A stretch of DNA of 64,000 bases from an uncultured Muribaculaceae bacterium (GCA_910584365.1 CAJUAF010000002.1:248001-312000); one strand, 5' to 3'. Shown: positions 33,320 to 42,779, numbered from the stretch's first letter. Notes: generated by a model from the sequence alone, not told the origin. Numbers and translations: made by a program.

Positions 33320-34882
33320 ATGAAGAAATCTACAATCTGGCTGCTTACCGTGCTGATGGCTCTTACGTTCTGCGGGCTGCTGTATATACAGATAGTATAT
33401 ATGGAGAGCATGATCCGTATGCGCGACGACCAGTTTACCGAAGGCGTAAGACGAAGCCTTTACGCAGTCTCATCCCTGCTCGAGCAGGACGAGACAAAGT
33501 ATTTTCTTGAAGAGGACGTCGCCGAGGTGGAGTCCTCCACCGTCTACTCCCAGTACGGCGGCACCCCTCATCTGGGAGGTATCAAGTACTCCTTCACCAC
33601 TCACAGCGGACTTATCGGAGACGTCACCCTGAAAGCCGATGCCGATAAAATCTACAAGCTCCAGAGCGACCAGAGCAATGTGGCCTCCAGCTACAACTCC
33701 ATGCGCGAGGAACTGAAAGGACAGTATCTTTACCAGAAAGGAATCATCGACGACGTAATCATAAACATCATGAACAAGGCCGCCGACCGTCCGATCCAGG
33801 AGAGGGCCGATTCGGTGGCTGTGCGCCGTTATCTGACCAAAGAGCTGGAAAACAACGGCCTGGGCCTCCCGTTTGAATTCGCCGTCGTCAGCCGCAACGG
33901 TCATGTTTACTACAAGACCGGAGGATTCGACAACGTAGGCCCGGCGAATATCGAGAACTCCATGTTCGTCCAGTCTCTATTCCACAACGATCCCGCGTCA
34001 AAGAAAAACTACCTGAAGGTATATTTCCCCTCGAAAAACAAATATATCCTCAGTTCGGTGAAGTTCATGATTCCATCGTTCATCTTCACTTTCATCCTGC
34101 TGATTGTCTTCCTCTACACGATCATCATCGCGTTCCGGCAGAAGAAACTGACCGAGATGAAGAACGACTTCATCAATAACATGACCCACGAGTTCAAGAC
34201 GCCAATCTCAACAATCTCGCTGGCAGCCCAGATGCTCAACGACCCCTCCGTGCGCAAATCGCCCAATATGCTCCAGCATATCTCCAATGTTATCAATGAC
34301 GAGACCAAGCGACTGCGTTTCCAGGTCGAGAAGGTGTTGCAGATGTCGATGTTCGACAAACAGAAAGGGACGCTCAGGCTCCAGGATGTCGACGCCAACT
34401 CGCTCATTTCAAATGTAGTCAACACTTTCCGCCTGAAAGTTGAGAAATACGGTGGCCATATCGAGGCGCAGTTCAACGCCGACGACGCAATTGTAAATGT
34501 CGACGAGATGCACTTCACCAACGTCATTTTCAACCTTCTGGACAACGCAATCAAATACCGGAAAGAGGACGTGGCCCCGGAACTCAAGATTACAACCGAA
34601 GACCTCCAGGGAGGCAGGCTCCGGATAATCATCGCCGACAACGGCATCGGTATCAAAAAAGAGGATCTCAAGAAGATTTTCGAGAAGTTCTTCCGCGTCT
34701 CGACCGGCAACCGCCACGACGTCAAAGGCTTCGGCCTCGGGCTGGCATATGTCTACAAGATGCTGAACCTTATGGGAGGCTCCATCACAGCCGAGAGCGA
34801 GCTGGGCAAGGGGACCCGTTTCATCATCATCCTGCCGCTTCTTTCCACCTCAGACGACGAGGAAGAGGCAACCAAGGGGTGA
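33320..34882 (+). CDS. rprX: Sensor histidine kinase, RprX-like
   Basis: 520 residues from the ATG at 33320 (MKKSTIWLLTVLMALTFCGLL); a TTG 12 bases upstream is also in frame. One membrane helix at the N-terminus and one at about 250-272 enclose a periplasmic domain of about 220 residues. The kinase core has His290 (NNMTHEFKTPISTISLAAQML), the N box VIFNLLDNAIKY, G1 IADNGIGI and G2 GFGLGLAYVYKM. The overall layout and the response regulator downstream match the Bacteroides RprXY pair, which has been linked to envelope and ion homeostasis and antibiotic response. The assignment rests on resemblance, not on a search. Confidence 0.88.
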   Translation: MKKSTIWLLTVLMALTFCGLLYIQIVYMESMIRMRDDQFTEGVRRSLYAVSSLLEQDETKYFLEEDVAEVESSTVYSQYGGTPHLGGIKYSFTTHSGLIGDVTLKADADKIYKLQSDQSNVASSYNSMREELKGQYLYQKGIIDDVIINIMNKAADRPIQERADSVAVRRYLTKELENNGLGLPFEFAVVSRNGHVYYKTGGFDNVGPANIENSMFVQSLFHNDPASKKNYLKVYFPSKNKYILSSVKFMIPSFIFTFILLIVFLYTIIIAFRQKKLTEMKNDFINNMTHEFKTPISTISLAAQMLNDPSVRKSPNMLQHISNVINDETKRLRFQVEKVLQMSMFDKQKGTLRLQDVDANSLISNVVNTFRLKVEKYGGHIEAQFNADDAIVNVDEMHFTNVIFNLLDNAIKYRKEDVAPELKITTEDLQGGRLRIIIADNGIGIKKEDLKKIFEKFFRVSTGNRHDVKGFGLGLAYVYKMLNLMGGSITAESELGKGTRFIIILPLLSTSDDEEEATKG

Positions 34883-34950
34883 AAATTGTTCCTCCGGTGA
34901 ACAATTTGCAATAGTTAAAACTTATATAAATATAATAAAACTTTAAGATT

Positions 34951-35658
34951 ATGGACGACCGTATGCGAATCCTCCTTTGCGAGGACGATGAGAATCTGGG
35001 GATGTTGCTCCGCGAATACCTCCAGGCCAAAGGCTTCAACGCCGACCTCTATGCCGACGGCGAGGCCGGATACCGCGCTTTCCTCAAAGGGAAATACGAC
35101 ATCTGTGTGCTGGACGTAATGATGCCGAAAAAAGACGGATTCACCCTGGCGCAGGAAATCCGCGCCGTCAACAGCGAGGTTCCCATTATTTTCCTGACTG
35201 CCAAAACCATCAAGGAAGACATCCTCGAAGGTTTCAAGATAGGGGCCGACGACTATATCACCAAACCGTTCTCGATGGAAGAGCTTGTGTTCCGTATCGA
35301 GGCAATTCTGCGCCGTGTCCGCGGCAAGAAGGGGAAAGAAGTCACCATGTATAAAATCGGCAAATTCACTTTCGACACCCAGAAGCAGGTGCTGATGATC
35401 GGCGACAAAGTGACCAAGCTGACAACTAAGGAATCCGAACTCCTCAGCCTTCTGTGCGCCCACGTGAACGAAATCCTCGAGCGCAACTATGCGCTGAAAA
35501 CCATCTGGATTGATGACAATTACTTCAACGCCCGCTCGATGGACGTCTATATCACCAAGCTCCGCAAGCATCTGAAAGACGATCCCGCGATTGAAATCAT
35601 CAACATCCACGGCAAAGGCTACAAACTGATTGCTCCCGAAGTAAAGGAAAATGCCTGA
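34951..35658 (+). CDS. rprY: OmpR-family response regulator, RprY-like
   Basis: 235 residues. Receiver with acidic pocket EDDE (11-14), phospho-acceptor Asp55 (CVLDVMMPKKDG), Lys105 (YITKPF). The C-terminal winged helix (LTTKESELLSLLCAHVNEILERNYALKTIW...SMDVYITKLRKHLKDDPAIEIINIHGKGYKL) binds DNA. It follows its partner kinase gene by 68 bases. A bidirectional terminator follows at 35699-35737. The name is given because the gene pair resembles RprX/RprY of Bacteroides. Confidence 0.88.
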   Translation: MDDRMRILLCEDDENLGMLLREYLQAKGFNADLYADGEAGYRAFLKGKYDICVLDVMMPKKDGFTLAQEIRAVNSEVPIIFLTAKTIKEDILEGFKIGADDYITKPFSMEELVFRIEAILRRVRGKKGKEVTMYKIGKFTFDTQKQVLMIGDKVTKLTTKESELLSLLCAHVNEILERNYALKTIWIDDNYFNARSMDVYITKLRKHLKDDPAIEIINIHGKGYKLIAPEVKENA

Positions 35659-35698
35659 CATCAGGATTTTCTTCATAACTTTTAAGATAACTCCTTCT

Positions 35699-35737
35699 AA
35701 AAAATCCGGCGCGGAATTTCCGCCGCCGGATTTTTTT
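35699..35737. terminator. Terminator after the rprY-like gene
   Basis: A-run, TCCGGCG / CGCCGGA stem and T-run (AAAAAATCCGGC with GCCGGATTTTTT), so it can act in both directions. It ends just before the -7 box of the amylase gene at 35741. Confidence 0.85.
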
Positions 35738-35740
35738 ACA

Positions 35741-35748
35741 TACCTTTG
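35741..35748 (+). promoter_or_regulatory. -7 box of the alpha-amylase gene
   Basis: TACCTTTG directly after the T-run of the preceding terminator; the -33 position would lie in the hairpin and carries no TTG. Confidence 0.45.
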
Positions 35749-35789
35749 CAGTGTAGAGATAAAACAATAAATAATACAATACTTCCATC

Positions 35790-37229
35790 ATGAAAAAACT
35801 GACAGTAGGCGCCGCCCTTCTGAGCGTTCTCTGCGCGATGCCCGCGGGAGCCAGAGACAGGGTGACCCACAACCCCGACGCGACCAACACCGAGACAATA
35901 CTCCATGCCTGGAGCTGGAATTTCCCCACGATAGCCCGGAACATGAAGCGTATCGCCGACGCCGGATACACAATGGTGCAGACTTCTCCCGTTCAGCACT
36001 GCTACGACCCCTACGGCTCCACAAAAAAACTTTTCGACCAGGAGGGAAAGGAAGGAAACTGGTATTACTATTACCAGCCGACCGACTGGAAAATCGGCAA
36101 TGCGATTGTCGGCACGAAGGACCAGATGAAAGCCATGCTCGACTCCGCCGCAAAGTATAACGTCAAGGTCATCGTCGACGTGCTTCCCAACCACACCGCC
36201 TTCGACATCGACCAGGTAAGCGACGATATGGTCAACGCTGTCGGCGGACGCGACAGGCTCTACCATTCCACCGGCCTCTCCCCTATCCGTGACTACAACG
36301 ACCGGTACCAGTGTACCCTCGAAGGTACAGGAGGCCTTCCAGACGTGAACACCGAGAATCCCGATTTCCAGAAATACTATATGCAGTTCGTAAATGAACT
36401 TGTAAACATGGGTGTCCGCGGTTTCCGTTACGATACGGCCAAGCATATCGGCGTACACTCCGACCCGGTAGACGCTGCCTCCGGTGTGAAAGAAAACGAT
36501 TTCTGGGATGTAGCCACGGGCCGCAAGGCTGTCAAGGGGGTAAAACTCGCTATCCCTTATGACTCCCTGTTTGTCTACGGTGAAGTGCTTCAGGACCGCA
36601 ATGTCCCCGAAGCCGAGTATGCCGACTATTTCGGACAGACCGCTTCCGGTTACGGCTACCACCTGCGCCATGCTCTCGAGAAAAAGAACGCCAACGGCAT
36701 TGATCTCAAAAACTGGGACCATCAGGCCGCTCCTGAATTCCTGACCACCTGGGTGGAAAGCCATGACACCTACTGCAACGCCCACGAAAGCGCTGGTCTG
36801 ACCGACGAACAGATCCGTACCGGATGGGTCTTCCTGACTGCCCGGCAGAACGGTGTGCCTCTGTTCTTCAGCCGCCCCATGAACTCCACCCGCCAGAACT
36901 ACTGGGGTGACAATCTGCTCGGCGCCCGCGGCAACGATGAATTCTTCCATCCCGAGGTTGTAGCCGTAAACAAATTCCGTAAAGCCATGAACGGCCAGAA
37001 GGAAGATATCCAGACCTCGGAAAACGGCTCAGTGCTGGTTGTCAACCGCGGCAAGAAAGGCGCGGCGGTAGTCAACATCTCCGACTCGGCCAGCTTTGTC
37101 GATGTTACGACCGGGCTGCCCGACGGCACCTACCGCGACGTAGTCTACGGCAAGGAATTCAAAGTTAAAAAAGGACATCTCCACGGAGCTACCGCGCCCC
37201 ACCGTACCTATATTCTCCAGCGCAAATAA
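35790..37229 (+). CDS. Secreted GH13 alpha-amylase
   Basis: 479 residues. Signal peptide MKKLTVGAALLSVLCAMPAGA. GH13 regions: VIVDVLPNHTA (region I), GFRYDTAKH with the nucleophile Asp (region II), VYGEVLQ with the acid/base Glu (region III), and WVESHDTYCN with the third Asp (region IV). A small C-terminal beta domain follows (VLVVNRGKKGAAVVNISDSASFVDVTTGLPDG). It should hydrolyse alpha-1,4 glucans outside the cytoplasm, with no lipobox evident. A second GH13 gene at 38119 suggests local starch use, although no SusCD pair is in this window. Confidence 0.92.
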   Translation: MKKLTVGAALLSVLCAMPAGARDRVTHNPDATNTETILHAWSWNFPTIARNMKRIADAGYTMVQTSPVQHCYDPYGSTKKLFDQEGKEGNWYYYYQPTDWKIGNAIVGTKDQMKAMLDSAAKYNVKVIVDVLPNHTAFDIDQVSDDMVNAVGGRDRLYHSTGLSPIRDYNDRYQCTLEGTGGLPDVNTENPDFQKYYMQFVNELVNMGVRGFRYDTAKHIGVHSDPVDAASGVKENDFWDVATGRKAVKGVKLAIPYDSLFVYGEVLQDRNVPEAEYADYFGQTASGYGYHLRHALEKKNANGIDLKNWDHQAAPEFLTTWVESHDTYCNAHESAGLTDEQIRTGWVFLTARQNGVPLFFSRPMNSTRQNYWGDNLLGARGNDEFFHPEVVAVNKFRKAMNGQKEDIQTSENGSVLVVNRGKKGAAVVNISDSASFVDVTTGLPDGTYRDVVYGKEFKVKKGHLHGATAPHRTYILQRK

Positions 37230-37275
37230 TCCTCTGACACTCCGACAGCCGGACATCCGGCAATGATACTGTACC

Positions 37276-37372
37276 CGGCGATGTGGCGAGAAACGAAATC
37301 TCGGCATATCGCCGGAGATTTTTATGCCTGGAACTCATTCCCGAACGGGAACAAAACTTTGCCACATCGCCG
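37276..37372 (+). promoter_or_regulatory. Terminator with a competing long inverted repeat before the flavodoxin gene
   Basis: CGGCGAT/ATCGCCG (37276-37282 with 37308-37314), with an inner GAGA/TCTC pair, is followed by GATTTTTA and ends the amylase transcript. The same left arm, as CGGCGATGTGGC (37276-37287), also pairs perfectly with GCCACATCGCCG (37361-37372), 12 bp. The two folds exclude each other, as in attenuators. A small TTCCCG-AA-CGGGAA hairpin lies between. The flavodoxin ATG is at 37446. Confidence 0.5.
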
Positions 37373-37445
37373 ATTGTTATTCTAATGAACAGCAGGACAA
37401 GATTATCCTGCGGCATTAACGGAATTCACAACTATTTATATAAAG

Positions 37446-37958
37446 ATGAAACGAATCGGAATATTCTATGGCTCCTCAACCGGGACTACCGAAAAGATTG
37501 CCGGACGCATCGCCGCGTTGCTCGGAGTAGATCAAAAAGATGTATATAACGTGGCTTCGACCGCTCCTTCCAGAGTGGGAGAATATGACATTCTGGTGTT
37601 CGGATCTCCCACATGGGGTTCCGGCGACGTAGAAGATGACTGGTATGATTTCCTTGACGGAGTCGAGGCTCTCGATCTTGCCGGTAAAGAACTCGCCCTG
37701 TTCGGTTGCGGCGACGAAACGATGTCCGATACTTTCTGCAACGCAGTCGGGAAAATACATGACCGGATGAAAGAAACCGGCGTGAAATTCATAGCTCCCT
37801 ACGACACTATCGGTTATACGTTTGAGCGTTCGGACGCCAAACCTGAGAAAGCCCTCGAGGCCTACGGTCTTCTCCTGGATGAAGTCAATCATCCCGAACT
37901 CACCGAAACGCGCCTCAGAGGATGGACCAACCTCTTAAAGGATGCCCGCGACGCCTGA
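37446..37958 (+). CDS. fldA: Flavodoxin
   Basis: 170 residues of the long-chain flavodoxin class. FMN phosphate loop IFYGSSTGTTEKIAGRIA at the start, FMN ring-binding FGSPTWGSGDVEDDWYDFLDGVE (with the stacking Trp) and FGCGDETMSDTFCNAVGKIHD. It carries electrons in the cytoplasm and can replace ferredoxin under iron limitation. It lies 216 bases behind the amylase gene, after the mutually exclusive hairpins at 37276-37372, which may regulate it. The loop insertion of long-chain members is present. A terminator follows at 38010. Confidence 0.95.
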   Translation: MKRIGIFYGSSTGTTEKIAGRIAALLGVDQKDVYNVASTAPSRVGEYDILVFGSPTWGSGDVEDDWYDFLDGVEALDLAGKELALFGCGDETMSDTFCNAVGKIHDRMKETGVKFIAPYDTIGYTFERSDAKPEKALEAYGLLLDEVNHPELTETRLRGWTNLLKDARDA

Positions 37959-38009
37959 CTCCGGGAGCTTAAATCCTTATACTTACTACATTTTATTATT
38001 ACACGATTA

Positions 38010-38050
38010 AAATTATCCCCGCCACTATTTGCCTGTTGCGGGGATAATTT
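38010..38050 (+). terminator. Terminator of the flavodoxin gene
   Basis: AAATTATCCCCGC pairs perfectly with GCGGGGATAATTT (38010-38022 with 38038-38050), loop 15. The -33 TTG of the next promoter lies inside the loop. Confidence 0.75.
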
Positions 38051-38059
38051 GTACCTTTG
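38029..38059 (+). promoter_or_regulatory. Promoter of the multidomain GH13 gene
   Basis: TTG at 38029-38031 and TACCTTTG at 38052-38059, 20 bases apart. It overlaps the flavodoxin terminator hairpin. Confidence 0.7.
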
Positions 38060-38118
38060 TATGCGTAAGATTATACCTGAATTTATTCACTTAAACATTC
38101 ATATTTTTCAGTTTTCCC

Positions 38119-40884
38119 ATGAAAAAACAATTACTGCTATTCGTAGCTATGCTTTGGCTGGCGGTAACGGGGATGAACGCCCAGATGTTTACAACATCTC
38201 CCACTCCCCTCCAACAGTCGAGTCAGGATGTAAAAATCTACTTCGACCCGTCGCAATGCGATGTGGCTGCCCTGAAAACAGCTACCGAAATTTACGCCCA
38301 TATCGGCGTAACCCTCCCCTCGACTCCCAATTCCTGGTCCCACGTGGTAGGCACCTGGGCTGACAAGATGGCCAAGAAGAAATTCACAAAACTTTCCAAC
38401 GGTCTGTGGGAACTCAACATCGGGGACATCAACACTTATTTCAACCTCCCCTCGGGCACGACAATTTCCAAGATTGCGATTATCGCCCTGAACGCCGCCG
38501 GGACATCCCAGACGAAGGACTGTTTCCTTGACGTGGTTCCCGCCGGATTCTACATCAGCTTTACCCACACTCCGGAGAATCTGGTAATCAACAAGGCTAC
38601 CACTTTCACGTTCACTGTATCGGCCACCGAGAACGCATCGCTTTCCATCAAGGTTGACGGTAAGGAAATCGGTTCGGCAAGCAACGCCAGAACCCTCACC
38701 AAGACCTACTCGTTCTCCACCCAGGGTACCTTCTCGACCGTAACCGCAACCGGAACAAACGGAAAAGAAACCCGCACGGAGACCGTCACCGTAGCTTATC
38801 CGACTGCCTCCAAACAGGAAAACTATCCCGGCGGGAAGCCCGTCATGGGAGCCGTAAAGCAGTCCGACGGTTCGGTCATCTTCTGTCTGGCCGCTCCCCA
38901 GAAGCAGAGTGTCATCCTTGTCGGCTCCTGGGACAATTACCAGACCCTCGACAAAAATGTCATGAAGTATCAGGACTATAACGGCTACCGTTACTTCTGG
39001 ACAAAGGTGTCCGGCCTGAAAAACAATGAATATTACCCCTACTACTATCTCGTGGACGGAACAATCAAGGTTTCAGATCCCTGCGCAAAACTTGTCCTCG
39101 ACTGTTACAGCGACAAATGGATTCCCGCCGGTGTATGGACCACCACGATGCCCCAGTATCCCTACGATAAATTCGATGACACCATGCTGGCAGTTTACCG
39201 CGGCGATATCGACGATTATAACTGGGACAGCGCGACAAAGAATTTCAAGGTACCCGATACAAAGTCGATGGTAGTCTATGAACTTCTTCTGCGCGACTTC
39301 ACAGGCGACGGTTCCGACCAGGACGGCAAGCGCTACGGCACTTTCAGTTCCGCCCTTCCCAAAATCGCCTATCTCAAGAACCTCGGTGTAAATGCCGTGG
39401 AGATTCTCCCGGTAATGGAATTCAACGGCAACTCCTCCTGGGGCTACAATACCAACAACTACATGGCACTCGACAAAGTTTACGGATCGCCCAAAGATAT
39501 GCGAGATTTCGTAGCCGAGTGTCACCGCAACGGTATCGCCGTAATCCTTGACATCGTCTTCAATCAGGCCGACGGCCTGATGCCCTGGTATCAGATGTAT
39601 CCCGCCGGCTCCAATCCTTTCTTCAACCAGGAAGCTCCCCACGCATACAGCGTTCTGAACGACTTCAACCAGGGCTATCAGCTCGTACAGGACTACTGGC
39701 ATCAGGTACTCCGCTACTGGATGGAGGCCTACAAGGTCGACGGCTTCCGCTTCGACCTCGTCAAAGGTCTCGGTGACAACAGCTCCTACGCCAACAGTTC
39801 CGATGCTGTGACCAATGCCTACAACGCCAACCGCGTTGCCCACATGAAGGCTCTCCATGACGTCATCATTTCCGTAAAGGCCGACGGCATCCATATCAAT
39901 GAGCTTCTCGGAACCAACCAGGAAGAGAACGCAAACGCTGCCAACGGCGAAATCGGATGGAACAAAGTCAACGACGGCGCCTGCCAGTATGCGATGGGAT
40001 TCGCCGACAAAAACGGCGACACCAAAGGTTTCTATTCCCCCAACTGGGGCAAGAACTTCGGAGGTGCCCTTTCTTACGCTGAAAGCCATGACGAACCCCG
40101 TGTTGCCTGGAAGATGAAGGAATATGGCGTTTCCGCTGTGAAATATTCCTCAGCCAATCCCAAGACCGCTTCCGTAAGACGCCTCGGCGCAGTTGCCGCT
40201 CAGATGCTTCTCTCGCCCGGAGCCCAGATGATATGGGAATTCGAGGAAGTAGGTGCAGACTACAAAATGGGTACAGATCTTGAAAAACTCCGCGCTATCG
40301 CCCCGATGTGGAACTATCTCGATGTTCCTGTCCGCGCCGGACTCCATGAGAATTACCGTCAGCTCTGCAACCTCCGTCTGAAGAACCCCGAAATGTTCAA
40401 CGGAACGGCCACCTATACCAACAACGGCTTCACCAACACAATCTCCTCCCCGCGCTGGATCCGCCTCAACAACGGCAGCAAGGAAATCGTCGGGGTGTTC
40501 AATCCCGCCGTTTCCGGCCAAAAGGTAAACGTAACCGTACCAGTACAGCAGCTTAATGAATCAAACTACCAGCTGATTACCGCCGGATACAGCACCACTC
40601 CTACCCTGACAAGCGCCGCCGGCAACATCACCGTATCGCTTGATGCCAACAGCTTCGCAGTATTCGCCACCAAGAATATCTCCGGCGTTGAAGAAATCAT
40701 GACCGACTTCACTGAACCTGTCGTGTTCGTCACCGGCGGTGAAGGTGAAATCATCATCGACGGCGATTATAATGCGGCTGAGGTCTACAATATTCAGGGC
40801 CAGCGTATGGCTTCCCTGGAAGTACCCACAGGAGTCTACGTAGTGCGCGTCGACGGCGAGACCTTCAAGGTAGCTGTAAAATAA
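38119..40884 (+). CDS. Secreted multidomain GH13 alpha-glucan hydrolase (pullulanase-like)
   Basis: 921 residues. Signal peptide MKKQLLLFVAMLWLAVTGMNA. Residues about 22-240 are two beta-sandwich, starch-binding-like domains. From about 255, GAVKQSDGSVIFCLAAPQKQSVILVGSWDNY is a CBM48/E-set domain as in pullulanases and branching enzymes. GH13 regions: VILDIVFNQ, GFRFDLVKG (nucleophile Asp), HINELLGT (acid/base Glu) and AESHDEPRV (third Asp). The last about 65 residues (VYNIQGQRMASLEVPTGVYVVRVDGETFKVAVK) look like a type IX secretion sorting tail. It probably debranches or cleaves starch or glycogen at the surface, alongside the amylase at 35790. Confidence 0.88.
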   Translation: MKKQLLLFVAMLWLAVTGMNAQMFTTSPTPLQQSSQDVKIYFDPSQCDVAALKTATEIYAHIGVTLPSTPNSWSHVVGTWADKMAKKKFTKLSNGLWELNIGDINTYFNLPSGTTISKIAIIALNAAGTSQTKDCFLDVVPAGFYISFTHTPENLVINKATTFTFTVSATENASLSIKVDGKEIGSASNARTLTKTYSFSTQGTFSTVTATGTNGKETRTETVTVAYPTASKQENYPGGKPVMGAVKQSDGSVIFCLAAPQKQSVILVGSWDNYQTLDKNVMKYQDYNGYRYFWTKVSGLKNNEYYPYYYLVDGTIKVSDPCAKLVLDCYSDKWIPAGVWTTTMPQYPYDKFDDTMLAVYRGDIDDYNWDSATKNFKVPDTKSMVVYELLLRDFTGDGSDQDGKRYGTFSSALPKIAYLKNLGVNAVEILPVMEFNGNSSWGYNTNNYMALDKVYGSPKDMRDFVAECHRNGIAVILDIVFNQADGLMPWYQMYPAGSNPFFNQEAPHAYSVLNDFNQGYQLVQDYWHQVLRYWMEAYKVDGFRFDLVKGLGDNSSYANSSDAVTNAYNANRVAHMKALHDVIISVKADGIHINELLGTNQEENANAANGEIGWNKVNDGACQYAMGFADKNGDTKGFYSPNWGKNFGGALSYAESHDEPRVAWKMKEYGVSAVKYSSANPKTASVRRLGAVAAQMLLSPGAQMIWEFEEVGADYKMGTDLEKLRAIAPMWNYLDVPVRAGLHENYRQLCNLRLKNPEMFNGTATYTNNGFTNTISSPRWIRLNNGSKEIVGVFNPAVSGQKVNVTVPVQQLNESNYQLITAGYSTTPTLTSAAGNITVSLDANSFAVFATKNISGVEEIMTDFTEPVVFVTGGEGEIIIDGDYNAAEVYNIQGQRMASLEVPTGVYVVRVDGETFKVAVK

Positions 40885-40961
40885 ACGATATAGTCCACAT
40901 CTCTGCCCCGGCTTTTATGCACCCCCGGAAAGCAGATAAACTCTAAAATATCAAAACGGAT

Positions 40962-40992
40962 TTGCGAAAGCGAGTCCGTTTTGTTAATTTTG
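40962..40992 (+). promoter_or_regulatory. Promoter of mnmA
   Basis: TTG at 40962-40964 and TAATTTTG at 40985-40992 with 20 bases between; ATG at 41021. Confidence 0.7.
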
Positions 40993-41020
40993 TAGTGCAA
41001 AAAACTGAAACTACGTTTGC

Positions 41021-42145
41021 ATGAGAATCGCAGCATTGATTTCCGGAGGCGTCGATTCGGCCGTAGCTGTTCACCGTCTTGTTGAACAGGGCCACGACCT
41101 GACGCTTTTCTACATACGTATAGGCCTCGACAACGGCGAGGGAGACTGCTCGGCCGAGGAGGATATTGAGATGTGCCAGGCTATCGCCCGGCGCTATAAT
41201 CTCCCCCTGGAGATTGTCTCCCTGCACGAGGAATACTGGGAAAATGTCATGGAATACGCGCTTCGCACCGTACGCCAGGGCCTGACTCCCAACCCCGACA
41301 TCATGTGTAACCGCATGATTAAATTCGGTTTTTTCGAACAGCGCTGGGGGCATGAATTCGACCTGACTGCCACAGGACATTATGCATCGACTGTCATCGG
41401 CGATGACGGACTGAAATATCTTGCCACGGCAGCAGACCCGGTGAAAGACCAGACGGATTTCCTTGCCAGGATTACGTATGACCAGCTCAGGCATCTGACA
41501 TTTCCTCTCGGCGACCTTCCCAAATCCGAAGTGCGCCGCATCGCGATGGAGGCACGGCTGCCCAACGCTTACCGCAAGGACTCCCAGGGTATCTGTTTCC
41601 TGGGTAAAATCAATTATAACGACTTTCTGCGCCGCCATCTGGGAGAACGTCCGGGACCGATAATCGAAATCGAGACCGGTAAGAAAATAGGACAGCACAA
41701 AGGATTCTGGTTCCATACCATCGGCCAGCGCAAGGGACTTGGTCTGAGCGGAGGTCCATGGTATGTGGTCAGGAAGAACGTGCGCGACAACGCACTTTAC
41801 GTTTCCCGCGGGTATGATACCGAAAAACAATACGGTAACGCAATAACCCTGACTGAGCCCCATTTTATTACCCGTAATCCCTGGGAAGGTCTCCCATGTG
41901 ACCGGGTGGAGATTACTTTCAAGAACCGCCATTCTCCGGAGTTCATCCCGGCCACCCTCACGCGCCTTACTGATTCCGAAGGCATAGCCGAAGGATACCT
42001 TGTGGAAACAAGAGAGCCGGTGCAGGGGATAGCGCCCGGACAGTTCGGTGTCATTTATGACAAAGACGCCCGTATCTGTTACGGCTCCGGAATCATAACC
42101 ATCGACCCTACAAAACATACCCATAAGTCAGCCCATCATGAATGA
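41021..42145 (+). CDS. mnmA: tRNA-specific 2-thiouridylase MnmA
   Basis: 374 residues. PP-loop SGGVDSAVA at residues 8-16, the catalytic Cys in PNPDIMCNRMIKFG, TGHYAS, and the second Cys of the persulfide-relay pair in SQGICFLGKINYNDF. The C-terminal beta-barrel domain is present (GQRKGLGLSGGPWYVV...). It thiolates U34 of tRNA-Lys, -Glu and -Gln. Interestingly a tRNA-Gln gene lies 15 kb away, though its CUG anticodon would not be a substrate. It overlaps the following gene by 8 bases, so the two are co-translated. Confidence 0.95.
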   Translation: MRIAALISGGVDSAVAVHRLVEQGHDLTLFYIRIGLDNGEGDCSAEEDIEMCQAIARRYNLPLEIVSLHEEYWENVMEYALRTVRQGLTPNPDIMCNRMIKFGFFEQRWGHEFDLTATGHYASTVIGDDGLKYLATAADPVKDQTDFLARITYDQLRHLTFPLGDLPKSEVRRIAMEARLPNAYRKDSQGICFLGKINYNDFLRRHLGERPGPIIEIETGKKIGQHKGFWFHTIGQRKGLGLSGGPWYVVRKNVRDNALYVSRGYDTEKQYGNAITLTEPHFITRNPWEGLPCDRVEITFKNRHSPEFIPATLTRLTDSEGIAEGYLVETREPVQGIAPGQFGVIYDKDARICYGSGIITIDPTKHTHKSAHHE

Positions 42146-42779
42146 AGACAATATAACTCCGGATTCCCCCCGGAAAAGAGTCCAGCTGAGAGTTCTCGGC
42201 ATAAGTTACAGCCAGATACAGTCGGGGGCCTACGCTCTGATCCTTGCCGAAATCAACGGTCCGGTGCGTCTGCCTGTCTTTGTAGGCGCGATGGAAGCCC
42301 AGTCCATCGCCATCCGCCTGGAAAATATAACTCCGCCGCGCCCGATGACCCATGACCTATTTTCCCATCTGATGGCTTCCTACGGACTCCATCTTCTTGA
42401 GGTGTTTATATACAAGTTTGAAGACGGCATATTCTCCTCGGCGATGACTTTCATTGATGAGAACGGGAAAACCGTAACCCTCGATGCCCGCACTTCCGAT
42501 GCCATTGCTATTGCCATGAGGGAGAACTCCCCGATATTCACTACCCCCCAGATTGTCCGGGAGACAGGCTTCACGATGGAGAATGTCTCAGGCGAAAGCT
42601 CCGACGGCTCCGGCGACGGGACACCGGAGGATGCTCCGGCCGAAGACAGACACACCAGGCTAAAAAAACTCAGGGAGGAAATGCAGAAGGCCATCGAAGC
42701 CGAAGCCTACGAAAAAGCCCAGTCGCTGAACCGGGAAATCAATGCCCTCCAGAAAGAAATCGACGAAGAATCCGTGTAG
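42138..42779 (+). CDS. Bifunctional nuclease family protein (DUF151) with UVR motif
   Basis: 213 residues. DUF151 domain at about 15-155 (RVLGISYSQIQSGAYALILAEINGPVRLPVFVGAMEAQSIAIRLE, RPMTHDLFSHLMASYGLHLLEVFIYKFEDGIFSSAMTF, DARTSDAIAIAMRENSPIFT). A linker rich in Asp, Gly and Ser leads to a C-terminal UvrB/UvrC helix pair (LKKLREEMQKAIEAEAYEKAQSLNREINALQKEI). Some relatives show DNase and RNase activity; the physiological role is not settled. It overlaps mnmA by 8 bases and probably shares its promoter. Confidence 0.9.
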   Translation: MNEDNITPDSPRKRVQLRVLGISYSQIQSGAYALILAEINGPVRLPVFVGAMEAQSIAIRLENITPPRPMTHDLFSHLMASYGLHLLEVFIYKFEDGIFSSAMTFIDENGKTVTLDARTSDAIAIAMRENSPIFTTPQIVRETGFTMENVSGESSDGSGDGTPEDAPAEDRHTRLKKLREEMQKAIEAEAYEKAQSLNREINALQKEIDEESV

